Below are positions 55,235 through 64,000 of a DNA stretch of 64,000 bases, one piece after another; position 1 is the first letter of the stretch; the number at the start of each line of letters is the position of its first letter. Position numbers and translations under genes: made by a program. The notes under the pieces are model-generated. The model was not told the DNA's origin, did not search any database, and was given only the letters and a program-made list of their open reading frames with translations. The stretch is from positions 304,001 to 368,000 of the forward strand of contig NZ_JAFFTD010000001.1 in NCBI RefSeq assembly GCF_016924775.1, written 5' to 3'. Source of the DNA: [Mycoplasma] gypis (GTDB taxonomy: Bacteria > Bacillota_I > Bacilli_A > Mycoplasmatales > Metamycoplasmataceae).

Positions 55235-55627
55235 TTAACGTTTTGAGAATTGTCTTGCACGACGCGCTTTACGTAAACCGAATTTTTTACGTTCTTTAAC
55301 TCTAGCGTCACGTGTTAACATTCCTGCTTCTTTTAGTGCTGAACGGTATTCTGAATTAACTTCTAATAAAGCTCTTGCAATACCTAGTCTGATTGCTCCT
55401 GCTTGCCCACTTAATCCACCACCATTAACATTGGCAACAACATCAAATTTATTAACTGTGTCAGTTAAACCAAAAGGTTGTAGAGCATCTTTTAATAAAA
55501 TGTCGCTATTTAAGTATTCTTTTGATTCTTTTGAGTTGATTAGGAATTTTCCTGTTCCTGGTAATAAGTAAACTCTTGCTACTGAACTTTTACGACGTCC
55601 TAATCCGTAGTATCTAACATCTGCCAT
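55235..55627 (-). CDS. rpsI: 30S ribosomal protein S9
   Basis: 130 residues. [17 protein letters not shown] at the start, [19 protein letters not shown] in the middle and the basic [18 protein letters not shown] and QFSKR end that reaches the P-site tRNA. Follows rplM by 2 nt. Confidence 0.98.
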   Translation of the reverse strand: MADVRYYGLGRRKSSVARVYLLPGTGKFLINSKESKEYLNSDILLKDALQPFGLTDTVNKFDVVANVNGGGLSGQAGAIRLGIARALLEVNSEYRSALKEAGMLTRDARVKERKKFGLRKARRARQFSKR

Positions 55628-55629
55628 AA

Positions 55630-56064
55630 TTATTTAACCTCTAACATTTGTGGTTGTTGTGCTTCGTGTGGGTGATCGCTTCCTGCATAAACATATAGGT
55701 TGTTGAATTGTTTTCTACCTAATTTTGTGTGTGGTAACATACCTTTAACAGCTTTTTCAACTAATGCAGCAGGTTTTTTAGCTCTTAAGTTTTTAGCGTT
55801 AATTTCTTTTAGTCCTCCAGGATATCCTGAATAACTGTAGTACATTTTATCTTCTTCTTTTTTAGCAGTTAATAAAACTTTTTCAGCATTAATAATAATA
55901 ACATTATCTCCCATGTCAACGTTTGGAGTAAATGTTGGTTTGTTTTTACCTCTTAGTATCGATGCAACTTGTGCGCTTAGACGTCCTAAAACTTGGTCTT
56001 TTGCATCAATAATGTATCATTTTTTATCAACTTCAAGGTGTTTAACGATTGTTGTTTGACGCAT
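55630..56064 (-). CDS. rplM: 50S ribosomal protein L13
   Basis: 144 residues. [45 protein letters not shown] and [11 protein letters not shown] are L13 signatures. AAAGGAAAG precedes the ATG at 56064. One TGA... none interrupts the second half; the first Trp region is read through normally. Operon rplM-rpsI. Confidence 0.97.
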
Positions 56065-56118
56065 GTGCTTTCCTTTTCATAGATTGTATTTAATAAATTA
56101 ATTAAATAATGCTTAAAC

Positions 56119-56124
56119 ATTATA
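56119..56124 (-). promoter_or_regulatory. Extended -10 box of rplM-rpsI
   Basis: TGTTATAAT on the minus strand, 55 nt upstream of the rplM start. Confidence 0.65.
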
Positions 56125-56143
56125 ACAGAAAAAAAGAAAATGT

Positions 56144-56815
56144 CTATAAAATTTCTTGAATTCTTGCAATAACATATAAACATGCTGTTTCAGCTCTTAA
56201 AATTGTTTTTGTAAGCTTAATAATATTAAAATTATTTTTTTGCGCTAAGGAAACTTCATTATCGCTAAAGCCACCTTCGGGACCAATCACAAATAAACTA
56301 TCACTCGGATATAATAATTCATTTGTTGCGCTAGATTTTTCGTGAGCTAGATATTTATTTTTAAATTCTAGTGTTAATATTTTATCAAAATTTTCGCAAT
56401 TGTGAAGTATTGGTTGTTTATTTCTGAAAGATTGTTGGCTCGCTTCGAAAATTATTTTTTCAAAACGATCAATTTTCCGATTATATTCTTCCATTTTCAG
56501 CTCTGAATATTGACTTACAAAAGGATAAAAATCAGTAACACCCATTTCAGTAGCTTTTTGTAAGACTAATTCAAAATTTTTTCATGTAATTAAGGGAACC
56601 GCTAAAGCGACACGATTTTTAAATTCATGATTTAAATCTAATTTATTAATAATAAATGCTTTTTTATCTTCATAGCGGCATTCGTAGAATTCTTCTTCAA
56701 AAACACAAATAAAGTTTTTATTAAATTGACGTGCAACTTTAAGGTGATGAATAGTTTGTTCTGAAAGTTCAAAATAATTTTCGTTTATTTTTTTATCAAC
56801 AATAAAACGCATCAT
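56144..56815 (-). CDS. rsmE: 16S rRNA (uracil-1498-N3)-methyltransferase RsmE
   Basis: 223 residues, SPOUT methyltransferase. Motifs: RVALAVPLI, LQKATEMGVTDFYPF, VIGPEGGFSDNEV (knot) and LTKTILRAETACLYVIA. One TGA codon is Trp. Two adjacent ATGs (56815 and 56812) are possible starts. Lies 2 nt after the dnaJ stop, so probably co-transcribed with it. Confidence 0.93.
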
Positions 56816-56817
56816 AA

Positions 56818-57939
56818 TTATTTTTTATTAACATCCTTACTTCATTTTTCATAAGTATTATCTTTATTATTTTCAAGAATTTCAATAAGTTTTTTTCTTT
56901 CGCTTTCGCTCATTGTCGGAATAAAAGTTTTTACTTTAACAATCATTTTTCCATATTTATCTTGATTTAAGAATTTTATTCCTGCATCTTTAATAATAAA
57001 GGTGTCGTTATCTTGAGTTGTTTTTGGTATTTTTAATTCTTTTGGACCATATGGAGTTGGTACCATAATTGTTTCGCCGGCAATAATTGATTTAATTGAT
57101 AAAGGAAGTTCTAAAATCAAGTCATTTTCAATACGACGATAGTATTTATGGCTTTGAACAGTGATATAAATTCGTAAATTTCCACTTTTTCCGCCATTTT
57201 TAGATGGAATTCCATAACCTTCAAGAACTAAAATTTGTCCACTTTGGATACCTGCTGGAATTTCAATTTCTTTCTTTTCAGTATTTTTGAGTGAACCATT
57301 ACCTTTACATACTGAGCAGTGTTTTTGAATTTTTTTACCAGTTCCGGAACAATCAGGACAAGCTGTAACACTTTGGAAAAGACCGAATAGTGAAGAATGG
57401 GTTTTTCCTGAACCATCACAAGTTGAACAAGTTTTGAAATCCTCTTCTTTTTCAGCTCCTTTTCCTTTACATTGTTTACAAATTTCAATTTTATTAACTT
57501 TAATTTCAGTTTTTAAACCGAATAAAGCATCCATAAATGAAATTCTTAATTCTTGTTCTAAATCTGCACCTTGATTTTGACTTTCTTGTCTTGAACCGAA
57601 ACCAAAGAAATCACCAAAACCATTAAATTCATCGAAACCTTTTGAAAAACCGCCAAAAAATTGTTTAAAAATATCAGCAGCATTACCGAAACCAGCACCA
57701 CCCATTTGATCAAAAGCTTGGTGACCAAATTTATCATACTGTGCTCTTTTGTCAGGATCGCTTAAAATTTCATATGCTTCAGTTACTTCTTTGAATTTTT
57801 CTTCAGCATCAGCTTCTTTGTTACGGTCGGGATGATATTTCATCGCTAACTTACGATATGCTGATTTAATTTCTTTTTCGGTTGCGTTCTTGTTTATCTC
57901 AAGAACTTCATAATAATCACGTTTTTTATTTGTACTCAT
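56818..57939 (-). CDS. dnaJ: Chaperone protein DnaJ
   Basis: 373 residues. J domain with YHPDRN (HPD), Gly/Phe-rich linker ([20 protein letters not shown]), four zinc CxxCxGxG repeats ([32 protein letters not shown]) and C-terminal substrate domains. Partner of DnaK, which is not in the window. One TGA codon near the end is Trp. No Shine-Dalgarno; the -10 box ends 7 nt before ATG and is overlapped by a CIRCE operator. Confidence 0.97.
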
Positions 57940-57949
57940 ATTATCAATT

Positions 57950-57976
57950 TTAGCACAAAAAATAAAAGAGTGCTAA
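57950..57976 (-). promoter_or_regulatory. CIRCE operator (HrcA binding site) over the dnaJ promoter
   Basis: 27-nt inverted repeat with CIRCE geometry (9-9-9): TTAGCACAA, 9 nt, GAGTGCTAA. The right arm is exact, the left has two changes from TTAGCACTC. On the minus strand the arm GTGCTAA merges into the extended -10 TGCTAAAAT (hexamer 57947-57952), so bound HrcA would block the core promoter. Confidence 0.85.
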
Positions 57977-57993
57977 TTTTGAAAAGTTTTTTG

Positions 57994-58021
57994 AAAAAGC
58001 CACGCTTTTAACGTGACTTTT
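57994..58021 (-). terminator. Terminator of acpP, overlapping its last codons
   Basis: Minus strand: AAAAGTCACG pairs with CGTGGCTTTT (one wobble) around TTAAAAG, then a T run. The last codons and stop of acpP form the 5' arm. Confidence 0.75.
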
Positions 58022-58238
58022 TATCTATTATCTTTGTTGTAATATCTGAAACGGTTTTAATACTTAATAATTCTTCATCTGTAAAGAAAATATTGTATTC
58101 TTTTTCTAATTTTGTGACTGCTTGAATTAAATCAAGTGAGTCAATTCCAAGATTTTGGATTAATGATGTTGCATGAACTTTATTTTTTGTCATTTTCGAT
58201 AATTCAGCAACAACTTTTGTTTCGATTTCTGTTTGCAT
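58008..58238 (-). CDS. acpP: Acyl carrier protein
   Basis: 76 residues. The phosphopantetheine site is LGIDSLDLIQAV (Ser of DSL), inside the usual four-helix acidic sequence. In mycoplasmas without full fatty-acid synthesis ACP probably serves lipid remodelling. The -10 TATAAT (58246-58251) ends 7 nt before ATG, with no Shine-Dalgarno. It lies downstream of the three-gene cluster 60192-58247. Confidence 0.95.
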   Translation of the reverse strand: MQTEIETKVVAELSKMTKNKVHATSLIQNLGIDSLDLIQAVTKLEKEYNIFFTDEELLSIKTVSDITTKIIDKKSR

Positions 58239-58245
58239 AAGTGAA

Positions 58246-58251
58246 ATTATA
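58246..58251 (-). promoter_or_regulatory. -10 box of acpP (leaderless)
   Basis: TATAAT ending 7 nt before the acpP ATG; it overlaps the end of the preceding gene. Confidence 0.6.
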
Positions 58252-58714
58252 CTTCATAAGTAATTTTAAAAGAATAATTTTTTAAAACTTTTGTACCTTC
58301 AAATTTTCATATAAATTTTATTTCCAATTGTTGTTTTGTCGGTTGAAAATACCCAACGTCTATGTCACCATAATTAACTGACAAGCGTTTAATTATATCT
58401 TGTATGATGTAAGCAATCATGTCATTATTAATAACAGGAACGTTATTTTCGACACGAATTAATGAATAATAATCACTAATTTGCACACTAGGGAAAATAT
58501 TTTCTGACGTGATTAAATCTGAACTTTTTTCCGGTGTTTTTGGTTTTTTGGGAGATATTTGTGTTTTAGAATCATCAATTTTTTTAACGGTTTTGACTTT
58601 GTTTCAAGGTAAAAATGCGTATAACCCCGTTGCAACAATTGCAGCAATAACAATAGTCACAATAAAAGCTGCAATATTTCTTTTATTTTTAATTAATTTC
58701 GTCTTCAGGGTCAC
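58247..58714 (-). CDS. Single-pass membrane protein, MPN405-like position (function unknown)
   Basis: 155 residues from a probable GTG start (58712-58714) inside the end of the previous gene. Basic N-terminus, one hydrophobic helix (residues ~14-35: NIAAFIVTIVIAAIVATGLY), a Lys/Pro linker, then a ~90-residue domain of mixed strands. No ATG start is available near the front. Order and position before acpP correspond to MPN405 of the M. pneumoniae MPN403-MPN406 group; this equivalence is from gene order and size, not alignment. Two TGA codons are Trp. Confidence 0.6.
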
Positions 58715-59891
58715 TTCTTAAATACTTTTTACTAAGCTCTACAAGTGTATCAAGAGTAAGTTCTTCTTTGTAAATTAAATAAAAATCTGCGTTTTTTATT
58801 TTTAATCAATTCATAGCATTATTACTTTCGATATCTTCTTCAATTTTAAGATTTATATATCCATAATCTTCATTTAAAAGTGGTTTTGAAAAATTTTGAC
58901 GGTATGACAAAATAATATTTGTATGTAAAAAATTATCAAGATTTATTATTGTTGAAATTAATATGTCACCTCTGAAATTATATGGAATAACATAACCTTG
59001 TTTGCTATTGGAATTTATTCCCAATTTTGTTTTTTCACTATAATAATCATAAAAAGTGTCGCTTAAAATCACTATTTCGCCAATAACAGGTTCATTATTG
59101 ATTTTTTGATTGCTAAAAATAGGGTTAAAACCAACCTCAACTTTTTCATTTTCTAAGTTGGGTAATAAAATAGTTTTAATATTTAAATTATTTATTTCTC
59201 CAGGTGTTATTTTTTTAATAAATTGCTGATCGGAAATTACTTGTCCAGTTAAAAAAAATATCGTTTTATTATGCTGTATTTGACTAAGTTTTGTAGGGAT
59301 GAAGCCAATTCGTGCATATTGAATTTTGATCTCTTCGTGATAATTTTCATTAAAACTATCTGAATTTGTTATTTCATAATTAGAAGGATTTAAATGCAAT
59401 GAAATTTTTTTAGGAATTTCAAAGTACATTCCTTCTTCTGGCACAATAAAATCTTTTTTAAGCTCTTCTTGTAAAAAATCAACATCAACTTTTCATAAAA
59501 GCTCGGTTTTTAGATTATTTTTTGAATACAAGTTGAACGAAATTGTGTTTAAAACCGTTATTTTATAGTTATTGATTGTTTTTTTAGCATCAATTTTTTG
59601 TCCTGAATAAAATTTAATTTTATTTAATACACTTCTCGATTCATAAACAGGCAAGGGATCGCCATTTATAATGATAACGAGTAAAAAATTTCTGGCGAAG
59701 GAATTATAATAATTAACCTCAAAATATAATTTTCCATCCGTCATGTTTTGAACAATGTCAAAATTTATTAGATCATGTTTTGATAATAAATCAGATTTTT
59801 TTGATGAAGAAATTTTTATATTTTTATTTTCCTTATACACTCTTGAATGTAAATAATTTTTTGCTTCTTGCGATAAGGGAATATTAATCAT
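58689..59891 (-). CDS. Conserved mycoplasma protein, MPN404-like position (function unknown)
   Basis: 400 residues from ATG 59891, whose ATG lies inside the stop region of the preceding gene (AATGATTAA). Rich in Asn, Ile, Phe and short beta-strand patterns, with repeated modules suggesting two or more related domains; no signal peptide, membrane helix or catalytic motif recognised. Two TGA codons are Trp. It is the middle gene of a conserved trio upstream of acpP. A TTG start 10 codons earlier is possible but less likely. Confidence 0.65.
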
Positions 59892-60192
59892 TACAGAAAA
59901 ATTTAATAAATCTGTCAACAACGATTTTTACACGTCTGTAATATGTGCTTTTTGAACAATATTTCAAGAACCATTCTTTTTCATTATCGATATCCCAAAA
60001 ATCATATAAGAATATATATTGTTCAACATCGTTTAAAGTTCTAAAAAAATGATCAAATATCATCAGATTTTTCTTATCTCTGTTGCTAGCGTTTTTCATT
60101 ATTTCGCTGTGATGGTTCATCTTATATTTTGCACATTTTTCTCTGACAAATTGCTTTTTGTCTTTTAAAGTGTTTCCTGATGTTTTCTCCAT
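59884..60192 (-). CDS. Small HTH-like protein, MPN403/MG284 family
   Basis: 102 residues. Start chosen at ATG 60192 (MEKTSGNTL) because AAAGGAATTTT lies 8 nt upstream; a longer frame to 60258 lacks this. The C-terminal half (FWDIDNEKEWFLKYC then SKSTYYRRVKIVVDRFIKFF) has a helix-turn-helix look with a recognition-helix-like STYYRR segment. Small proteins with this pattern precede acp in other mycoplasmas (MPN403/MG284). Role unknown; regulatory is plausible. Confidence 0.65.
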   Translation of the reverse strand: MEKTSGNTLKDKKQFVREKCAKYKMNHHSEIMKNASNRDKKNLMIFDHFFRTLNDVEQYIFLYDFWDIDNEKEWFLKYCSKSTYYRRVKIVVDRFIKFFCND

Positions 60193-60449
60193 AGGAAAAT
60201 TCCTTTCTTTTTTCATATTTGAAAATATTTTTTTAATAAATACAATATTTTTCATCAAAAAAGAGTACTATTTAAAGAAATTTCACAACAAAGATTTAAA
60301 ATTTTTATTATTTTTTTTAGTTGTGGATTTTTTGTCCACAAACATAAAATATTATCTTTTTATAATAAGTCAATGAAAAAATTAAATTTTTTTTAAAAAT
60401 TCGCATTTTTTATACCTTTAGGTTAATTTTTTTTGCAAAAATAGAAAAA
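60193..60449. other. AT-rich leader region of the MPN403-like cluster
   Basis: About 250 nt without a gene, presumably the promoter of the cluster. No consensus promoter stands out and no RNA gene is recognised. Confidence 0.35.
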
Positions 60450-60469
60450 AACATCCTTGATAGGATGTT
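60450..60469 (-). terminator. Terminator of the eight-tRNA cluster
   Basis: Stem AACATCCT and AGGATGTT, loop TGAT, T run on the minus strand. Confidence 0.85.
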
Positions 60470-60490
60470 GTCATTTCGATCAGCTTGATA

Positions 60491-60566
60491 TGGTGGCTCC
60501 GGCAGGAATCGAACCAGCGACACACGGAGCTTCAGTCCGTTGCTCTACCAACTGAGCTACAGAGCC
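60491..60566 (-). tRNA. tRNA-Phe (GAA)
   Basis: Anticodon loop CTGAAGC (GAA), TAGCTCAG D-arm, T-arm GGTTCGATTCC, encoded CCA. Last of an eight-tRNA cluster. Confidence 0.97.
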
Positions 60567-60570
60567 ACAA

Positions 60571-60647
60571 TGGCGGTCCAGACGGGAATTGAACCCGCGA
60601 TCTTCTCCGTGACAGGGAGACGTATTAAACCACTTTACCACTGGACC
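60571..60647 (-). tRNA. tRNA-Asp (GTC)
   Basis: Anticodon loop CTGTCAC (GTC), T-arm GGTTCAATTCC, discriminator G, encoded CCA. Confidence 0.97.
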
Positions 60648-60652
60648 ATATT

Positions 60653-60728
<76 letters not shown>

Positions 60729-60772
60729 ATGTAAGGCATCCGCTTGAAGCTATTAACTTACTTGCGAATAAA

Positions 60773-60863
60773 TGGCGGGCAATGAGGGATTTGAACCCCC
60801 GCGGGCCGTGAAGCCCCTGGCAGTTTTCAAGACTGCTCCCTTCAGCCTCTTGGGTAATTGCCC
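60773..60863 (-). tRNA. tRNA-Ser (TGA)
   Basis: Class II tRNA with long variable arm, anticodon loop CTTGAAA (TGA), discriminator G, encoded CCA. Confidence 0.96.
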
Positions 60864-60865
60864 AT

Positions 60866-60942
60866 TGGTGGACCCAGCAGGACTCGAACCTGCGACCGAC
60901 CGGTTATGAGCCGGTTGCTCTAACCAACTGAGCTATAGGTCC
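60866..60942 (-). tRNA. tRNA-Ile (CAT, lysidine type)
   Basis: Anticodon loop CTCATAA. The GGACC acceptor and CCGG-type stem resemble Bacillus tRNA-Ile(CAT), read as AUA-decoding after TilS converts C34 to lysidine. The alternative, elongator Met, is less likely because the other CAT tRNA fits that better. Confidence 0.8.
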
Positions 60943-60967
60943 AAATCCTTTGTTGGGATGTTCCGTT

Positions 60968-61044
60968 TGGTGGCTCCGAAGAGAGTCGAACTCTTGACCT
61001 TCCGGGTATGAACCGGACGCTCTAACCAACTGAGCTACAGAGCC
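60968..61044 (-). tRNA. Elongator tRNA-Met (CAT)
   Basis: Anticodon loop TTCATAC, the form seen in Bacillus elongator tRNA-Met, with encoded CCA and normal 1-72 pairing. Confidence 0.85.
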
Positions 61045-61048
61045 ATAA

Positions 61049-61125
61049 TGGTGGAGAGGAAGGGAGTCGAACCCTCTACCTCCTGCGTGCAAGGCAGGCG
61101 CTCTAGCCAGGTGAGCTACCCCCCC
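61049..61125 (-). tRNA. tRNA-Ala (TGC)
   Basis: Anticodon loop CTTGCAC (TGC), T-arm GGTTCGACTCC, acceptor GGGGGGG pairing with two G-U, encoded CCA. Confidence 0.96.
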
Positions 61126-61132
61126 ATACAAA

Positions 61133-61209
61133 TGGTGAAGAAGACAGGATTCGAACCTGCGACCGCTTGAGCCCAAGTCAAGTGCTCTACCAAGCTGAGC
61201 TACTTCTCC
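61133..61209 (-). tRNA. tRNA-Pro (TGG)
   Basis: Anticodon loop CTTGGGC (TGG), T-arm GGTTCGAATCC, encoded CCA. First of the eight-tRNA cluster. Confidence 0.96.
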
Positions 61210-61237
61210 ATACCATTGCTTTTTAAATTGCTTTAAT

Positions 61238-61243
61238 ATTATA
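61238..61243 (-). promoter_or_regulatory. Extended -10 box of the eight-tRNA cluster
   Basis: TGTTATAAT on the minus strand, 28 nt upstream of tRNA-Pro. Confidence 0.65.
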
Positions 61244-61287
61244 ACATCATTTTAGAAAATTACAAATATTTTTTTAAATATTTTTTA

Positions 61288-62559
61288 TTAATAATTTTCA
61301 TCATTATCTCATGTAAACTCGTATCCTTCTATACGAACTGTGTCACCAGGTTTTACACCTAAGCGGAATAATTCTTCTCAAACACCAAGATTTTTAAGTT
61401 TACTATTAAATCTTAACAGATTATCATGAGAATTCAACGGTATACGTTGATAAATTTCTTCAATTTTTTTACCTTTAACTTCAAAGTGATCTAGATTTAG
61501 TCTTACTACTTCAAAATCATCTTCAGGAAGAGTAATGGTTACTTCTTTTTCAACTTTTTCAGAAAGAATTAAATCTTTTGATTCTTTAATTGCTTTTCAA
61601 AGTTTTTCTTTAATTAATGGAATAGTTTTTTCATCTTCCAAGAATGAATGTTCAATAATTGTTAAGTTTGGATATTTTTGTTTGAATTTTTCAAGGTTAT
61701 CATTAAAATCATCTAAATCACTTTTATTAGCAACAATAACCTGGAATCTTTTTTCAAGATTTATATTGTATTTTGAAATTTCATTATTAATTTCTTCAAA
61801 ATCTTTGATTGCATCTTTGTTATCGCTACCAAAGTCAATAACATGACATAAAACTTTACAACGTTCAATGTGTTTTAGGAATTGATGTCCTAAACCTTTT
61901 CCGTCACTTGCTCCTTCAATTAATCCTGGTAAATCAGTAATTACAAAGCTATTTTCGTGGAATTTTACTAATCCAAGCTGTGGTTTTAAAGTAGTAAATT
62001 CATATTCAGCGATTTTAGGTTTTGCATTTGATAGCGAAGCAAGTAATGTACTTTTTCCGGCACTAGGTTTTCCAACTAAACCAACATCAGCTAAAACTTT
62101 AAGATTTAAATTCAATTCTAAAATTTTAGTTTGTTCACCATTTTCTGACATTCTTGGAGCGGTATTAGAACTGGTTTTAAATTTAACATTACCACGTCCA
62201 CCACGTCCACCTTTTGCAATCAGATAAGGTTTTTCTTCAATGATATCAACAACTAATTCATTTTTATTGAATACTACGGTTCCTAAAGGAACTTTTACAT
62301 ATGTATCTTTTCCGTTACGACCGTAGGCATTTTTTCTTTTTCCATTTTCGCCATCTTCGGCGCTAATTTTATTACGATAGTGAAAATTTAAGAGAGTATT
62401 TGTTCCGCTGTCACCAACAAAATAAATATCTCCACCTTTTCCACCGTCACCACCATCAGGTCCACCACGGTCCACGTGAGCTTCACGACGGAAAGAAATT
62501 AAACCATTTCCGCCGTTACCAGCTTTAATTCAAATTTTTGCTTCGTCTATAAATTTCAT
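61288..62559 (-). CDS. obgE: GTPase Obg/CgtA
   Basis: 423 residues. N-terminal glycine-rich Obg fold (GGPDGGDGGKGGDIYF, GGRGGRGN), G domain with GLVGKPSAGKST, DLPGLIEGASDGKGLG and ANKSDLDDF, and a C-terminal OCT-like domain. Role in 50S maturation and stress control. Start ATG 62559; the extended -10 TGATAATAT ends 7 nt before it and there is no Shine-Dalgarno. Several TGA codons are Trp. Confidence 0.96.
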
Positions 62560-62566
62560 ACTTAAT

Positions 62567-62572
62567 ATATTA
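62567..62572 (-). promoter_or_regulatory. Extended -10 box of obgE (leaderless)
   Basis: TGATAATAT: TG-extended hexamer TAATAT ending 7 nt before the obgE ATG. Confidence 0.5.
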
Positions 62573-62595
62573 TCACAATTTTAAATATTCAATAA

Positions 62596-63423
62596 TTAAC
62601 GATCAAGCAGTAACTGAATTTCTTGATCATAAATTGGACCTTGATCAGTTCATGGGGTTTCTAAGATGATGCAAATATCATCAAAATCTGGATCAAAAAC
62701 AAATTTTTGTAGAGTTTTTAAACCAATAAATCCCTTATCAATGTTAGCGTGGCGATCTTTATGAGAATTTAAATCATTTAATGAATCATTTAGATGGATA
62801 ACTTTGATGTATTTTAATAAATCAAAGTCTTTTAGTTCTTGTTTAAAGTTTTCATATTCTTTAATGTTGTAGCCAGCGTCTCAAATATGACAAGTATCAA
62901 GGCACATTTGAATACGCAAATCGTTTAAAGCATCTAAAACATATTTCATATCTTGAAAATTAGTAAAAACTTCAGTACCTTTTCCTGACATTGTTTCTAG
63001 ACAAATAACAACATCTTTAGTCATTTGTAAAATCATTTTTAAAGATTTAATCAATTGTTCAAGAGATTCTTCTTTAGTAAATTTAGTGTATGCACCTGGA
63101 TGTAAAACTAAATATTTTGCACCTATATAGTTCATTCGTTCAATTTCTTCAACTAAAAAATTAATTGCAAATGTTGCTTTTTCAGGATTTGAAGGATTAA
63201 CAATATAAGGGGCATGAACAATAATATCTTCAGGTTTGATGATATCTTGAAAATCTTGTTGATATTCTTTTAATTTAAATAATTCTTTTTTAACTCTTTT
63301 TGAGGTTTGTGGAGCACCTAAATAAATCATCATTGTGTTAGCTTTGTTAGCGATGGATTCTTTACATGCATCAACTAAATAATTAGGTGACTTAAAAGAA
63401 ATGTGGCTTCCTAATTTAATCAT
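62596..63423 (-). CDS. nfo: Endonuclease IV (AP endonuclease)
   Basis: 275 residues, TIM-barrel zinc enzyme cutting 5' of abasic sites. Conserved: GSHISFKSP, IVHAPYIVN, LVLHPGAYT, ICLETMSGKG, CLDTCHIWDAGY, VIHLNDSLND and HANIDKGFIG. Two to three TGA codons are Trp. The ATG sits inside the end of the K+ channel gene (overlap ~8 nt). Confidence 0.96.
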
Positions 63424-64000
63424 TTTTAACTCCTTTTTTATTATTAAAATGTCTTTGCATATCAGTTAAGAAAGCTCCAGCAACAATCCCTGAAGGAATT
63501 GCAATGATTGCAATCCCCATTAAGGCGATAGCAATAACAATAGCTTTTGTTTCAGGTGCATGAGGAACAATATCACCATATCCAATTGTAGTAAGAGTAA
63601 TTGTCATAAAGTAAAATGCATCAAAAAAGCTTTTTACATATCCTTTTGAAAGTGCTAAATAATCTGCATTTTTTTCATAATCAGCAATGTCTGGATGTTC
63701 TTTAATTCAATTATGTTGAATTTCAGTTAAATAGTTAGTTTCATTGTTTCAAATAACTAGTGAAAAAATTAAAATTAAGATAATAATCATTAAAAATACA
63801 GCAATCAATACTTGTTTTTGCTTTTTAAAAACTTCAATAATAATCCCAAAGGGAGCAAAAATTGATAATATAAAGAAAAAACGTACGAATCTTGCAACGT
63901 TTAAAGATTTAAAAAATTTAAAACCGTTTAAACTTTGCTCAGTTGCTCCAAAATAACGTATAACATGAACAGAACCGAAAATACAAATTAAAATGATAAG
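63416..64000 (-). CDS. Voltage-gated-type potassium channel (partial, runs off right edge)
   Basis: At least 194 residues; the N-terminus lies beyond the window. Membrane helices, then a pore helix and the K+ selectivity filter TTIGYGD (in FMTITLTTIGYGDIVPHAPE), followed by the inner helix AIVIAIALMGIAIIAIPSGIVAGAF. Two TGA codons are Trp. A cation channel of the Kv/Ion_trans type; a separate K+ path from KtrAB. Overlaps the nfo start. Confidence 0.85.

Overview
This window comes from a wall-less Mollicute, most likely a hominis-group mycoplasma (Mycoplasmopsis/Metamycoplasma type). Base composition is very AT-rich. UGA is read as tryptophan throughout: many genes look broken under the standard code but become single frames once TGA is Trp (pyrG, ileS, aspS, hisS, tsf, dnaJ). 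Genes are tightly packed, often with TAATG-type stop/start overlaps. I found no rRNA operon, CRISPR array or complete insertion sequence.

Layout. 1-9.8 kb: a secreted giant SGNH-hydrolase/repeat protein (runs off the left edge), coupled to the K+ channel subunit KtrB, with the regulatory subunit KtrA divergent. 10-15.8 kb: housekeeping (pyrG, ileS, lspA, efp, Asp23-like). 15.9-22.2 kb: an accessory block on the minus strand. It holds an operon of a membrane-anchored coiled-coil protein, a small peptide with a double-glycine-like leader and an ArdC-like protein, followed upstream by an IS256-derived ORF, a BspA-type leucine-rich-repeat protein and an MnuA-like nuclease. 22.4-29.5 kb: rpsP-trmD-rplS, rnhB, and an operon trmL / mini-DivIVA / rbgA / second SGNH hydrolase / PEBP-like protein. 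29.7-38.4 kb: energy and nucleotide metabolism (alcohol dehydrogenase, phosphoketolase, aldehyde dehydrogenase, photolyase, cytidine deaminase) and a lipoprotein. 38.5-39 kb: an IS3 relic. 39.1-43.3 kb: rpsB-tsf, a nitroreductase, an orphan hsdS. 43.4-52.2 kb: a secDF-hisS-aspS-secG-rnr-smpB gene string with tmRNA just downstream, so the ribosome-rescue parts lie together. 52.3-64 kb: ruvAB, twelve tRNAs in five sites, dut, rpsI/rplM, rsmE/dnaJ, acpP with a three-gene conserved mycoplasma cluster of unknown role, obgE, nfo and a K+ channel (runs off the right edge).

How it fits together. K+ handling is represented by KtrAB and a TTIGYGD channel. Carbon flow can run xylulose-5-P to acetyl-P (phosphoketolase), with alcohol/aldehyde redox enzymes beside it. 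Secretion is represented by SecDF, SecG and LspA with exported clients (lipoprotein, nuclease, SGNH protein). DNA maintenance is covered by RuvAB, RNase HII, endonuclease IV and photolyase.

The most notable signals are: the GG-peptide/ArdC/coiled-coil operon; the ~270-residue repeats in the giant SGNH protein and its cytosolic paralogue beside a tandem PEBP-like protein; a set of at least seven genes whose -10 box lies only 6-10 nt before the start codon (probable leaderless mRNAs), one with a CIRCE operator over the core promoter; and identical 20-bp trailers behind three separate tRNA units. All calls are by reading the sequence; no database search was run.
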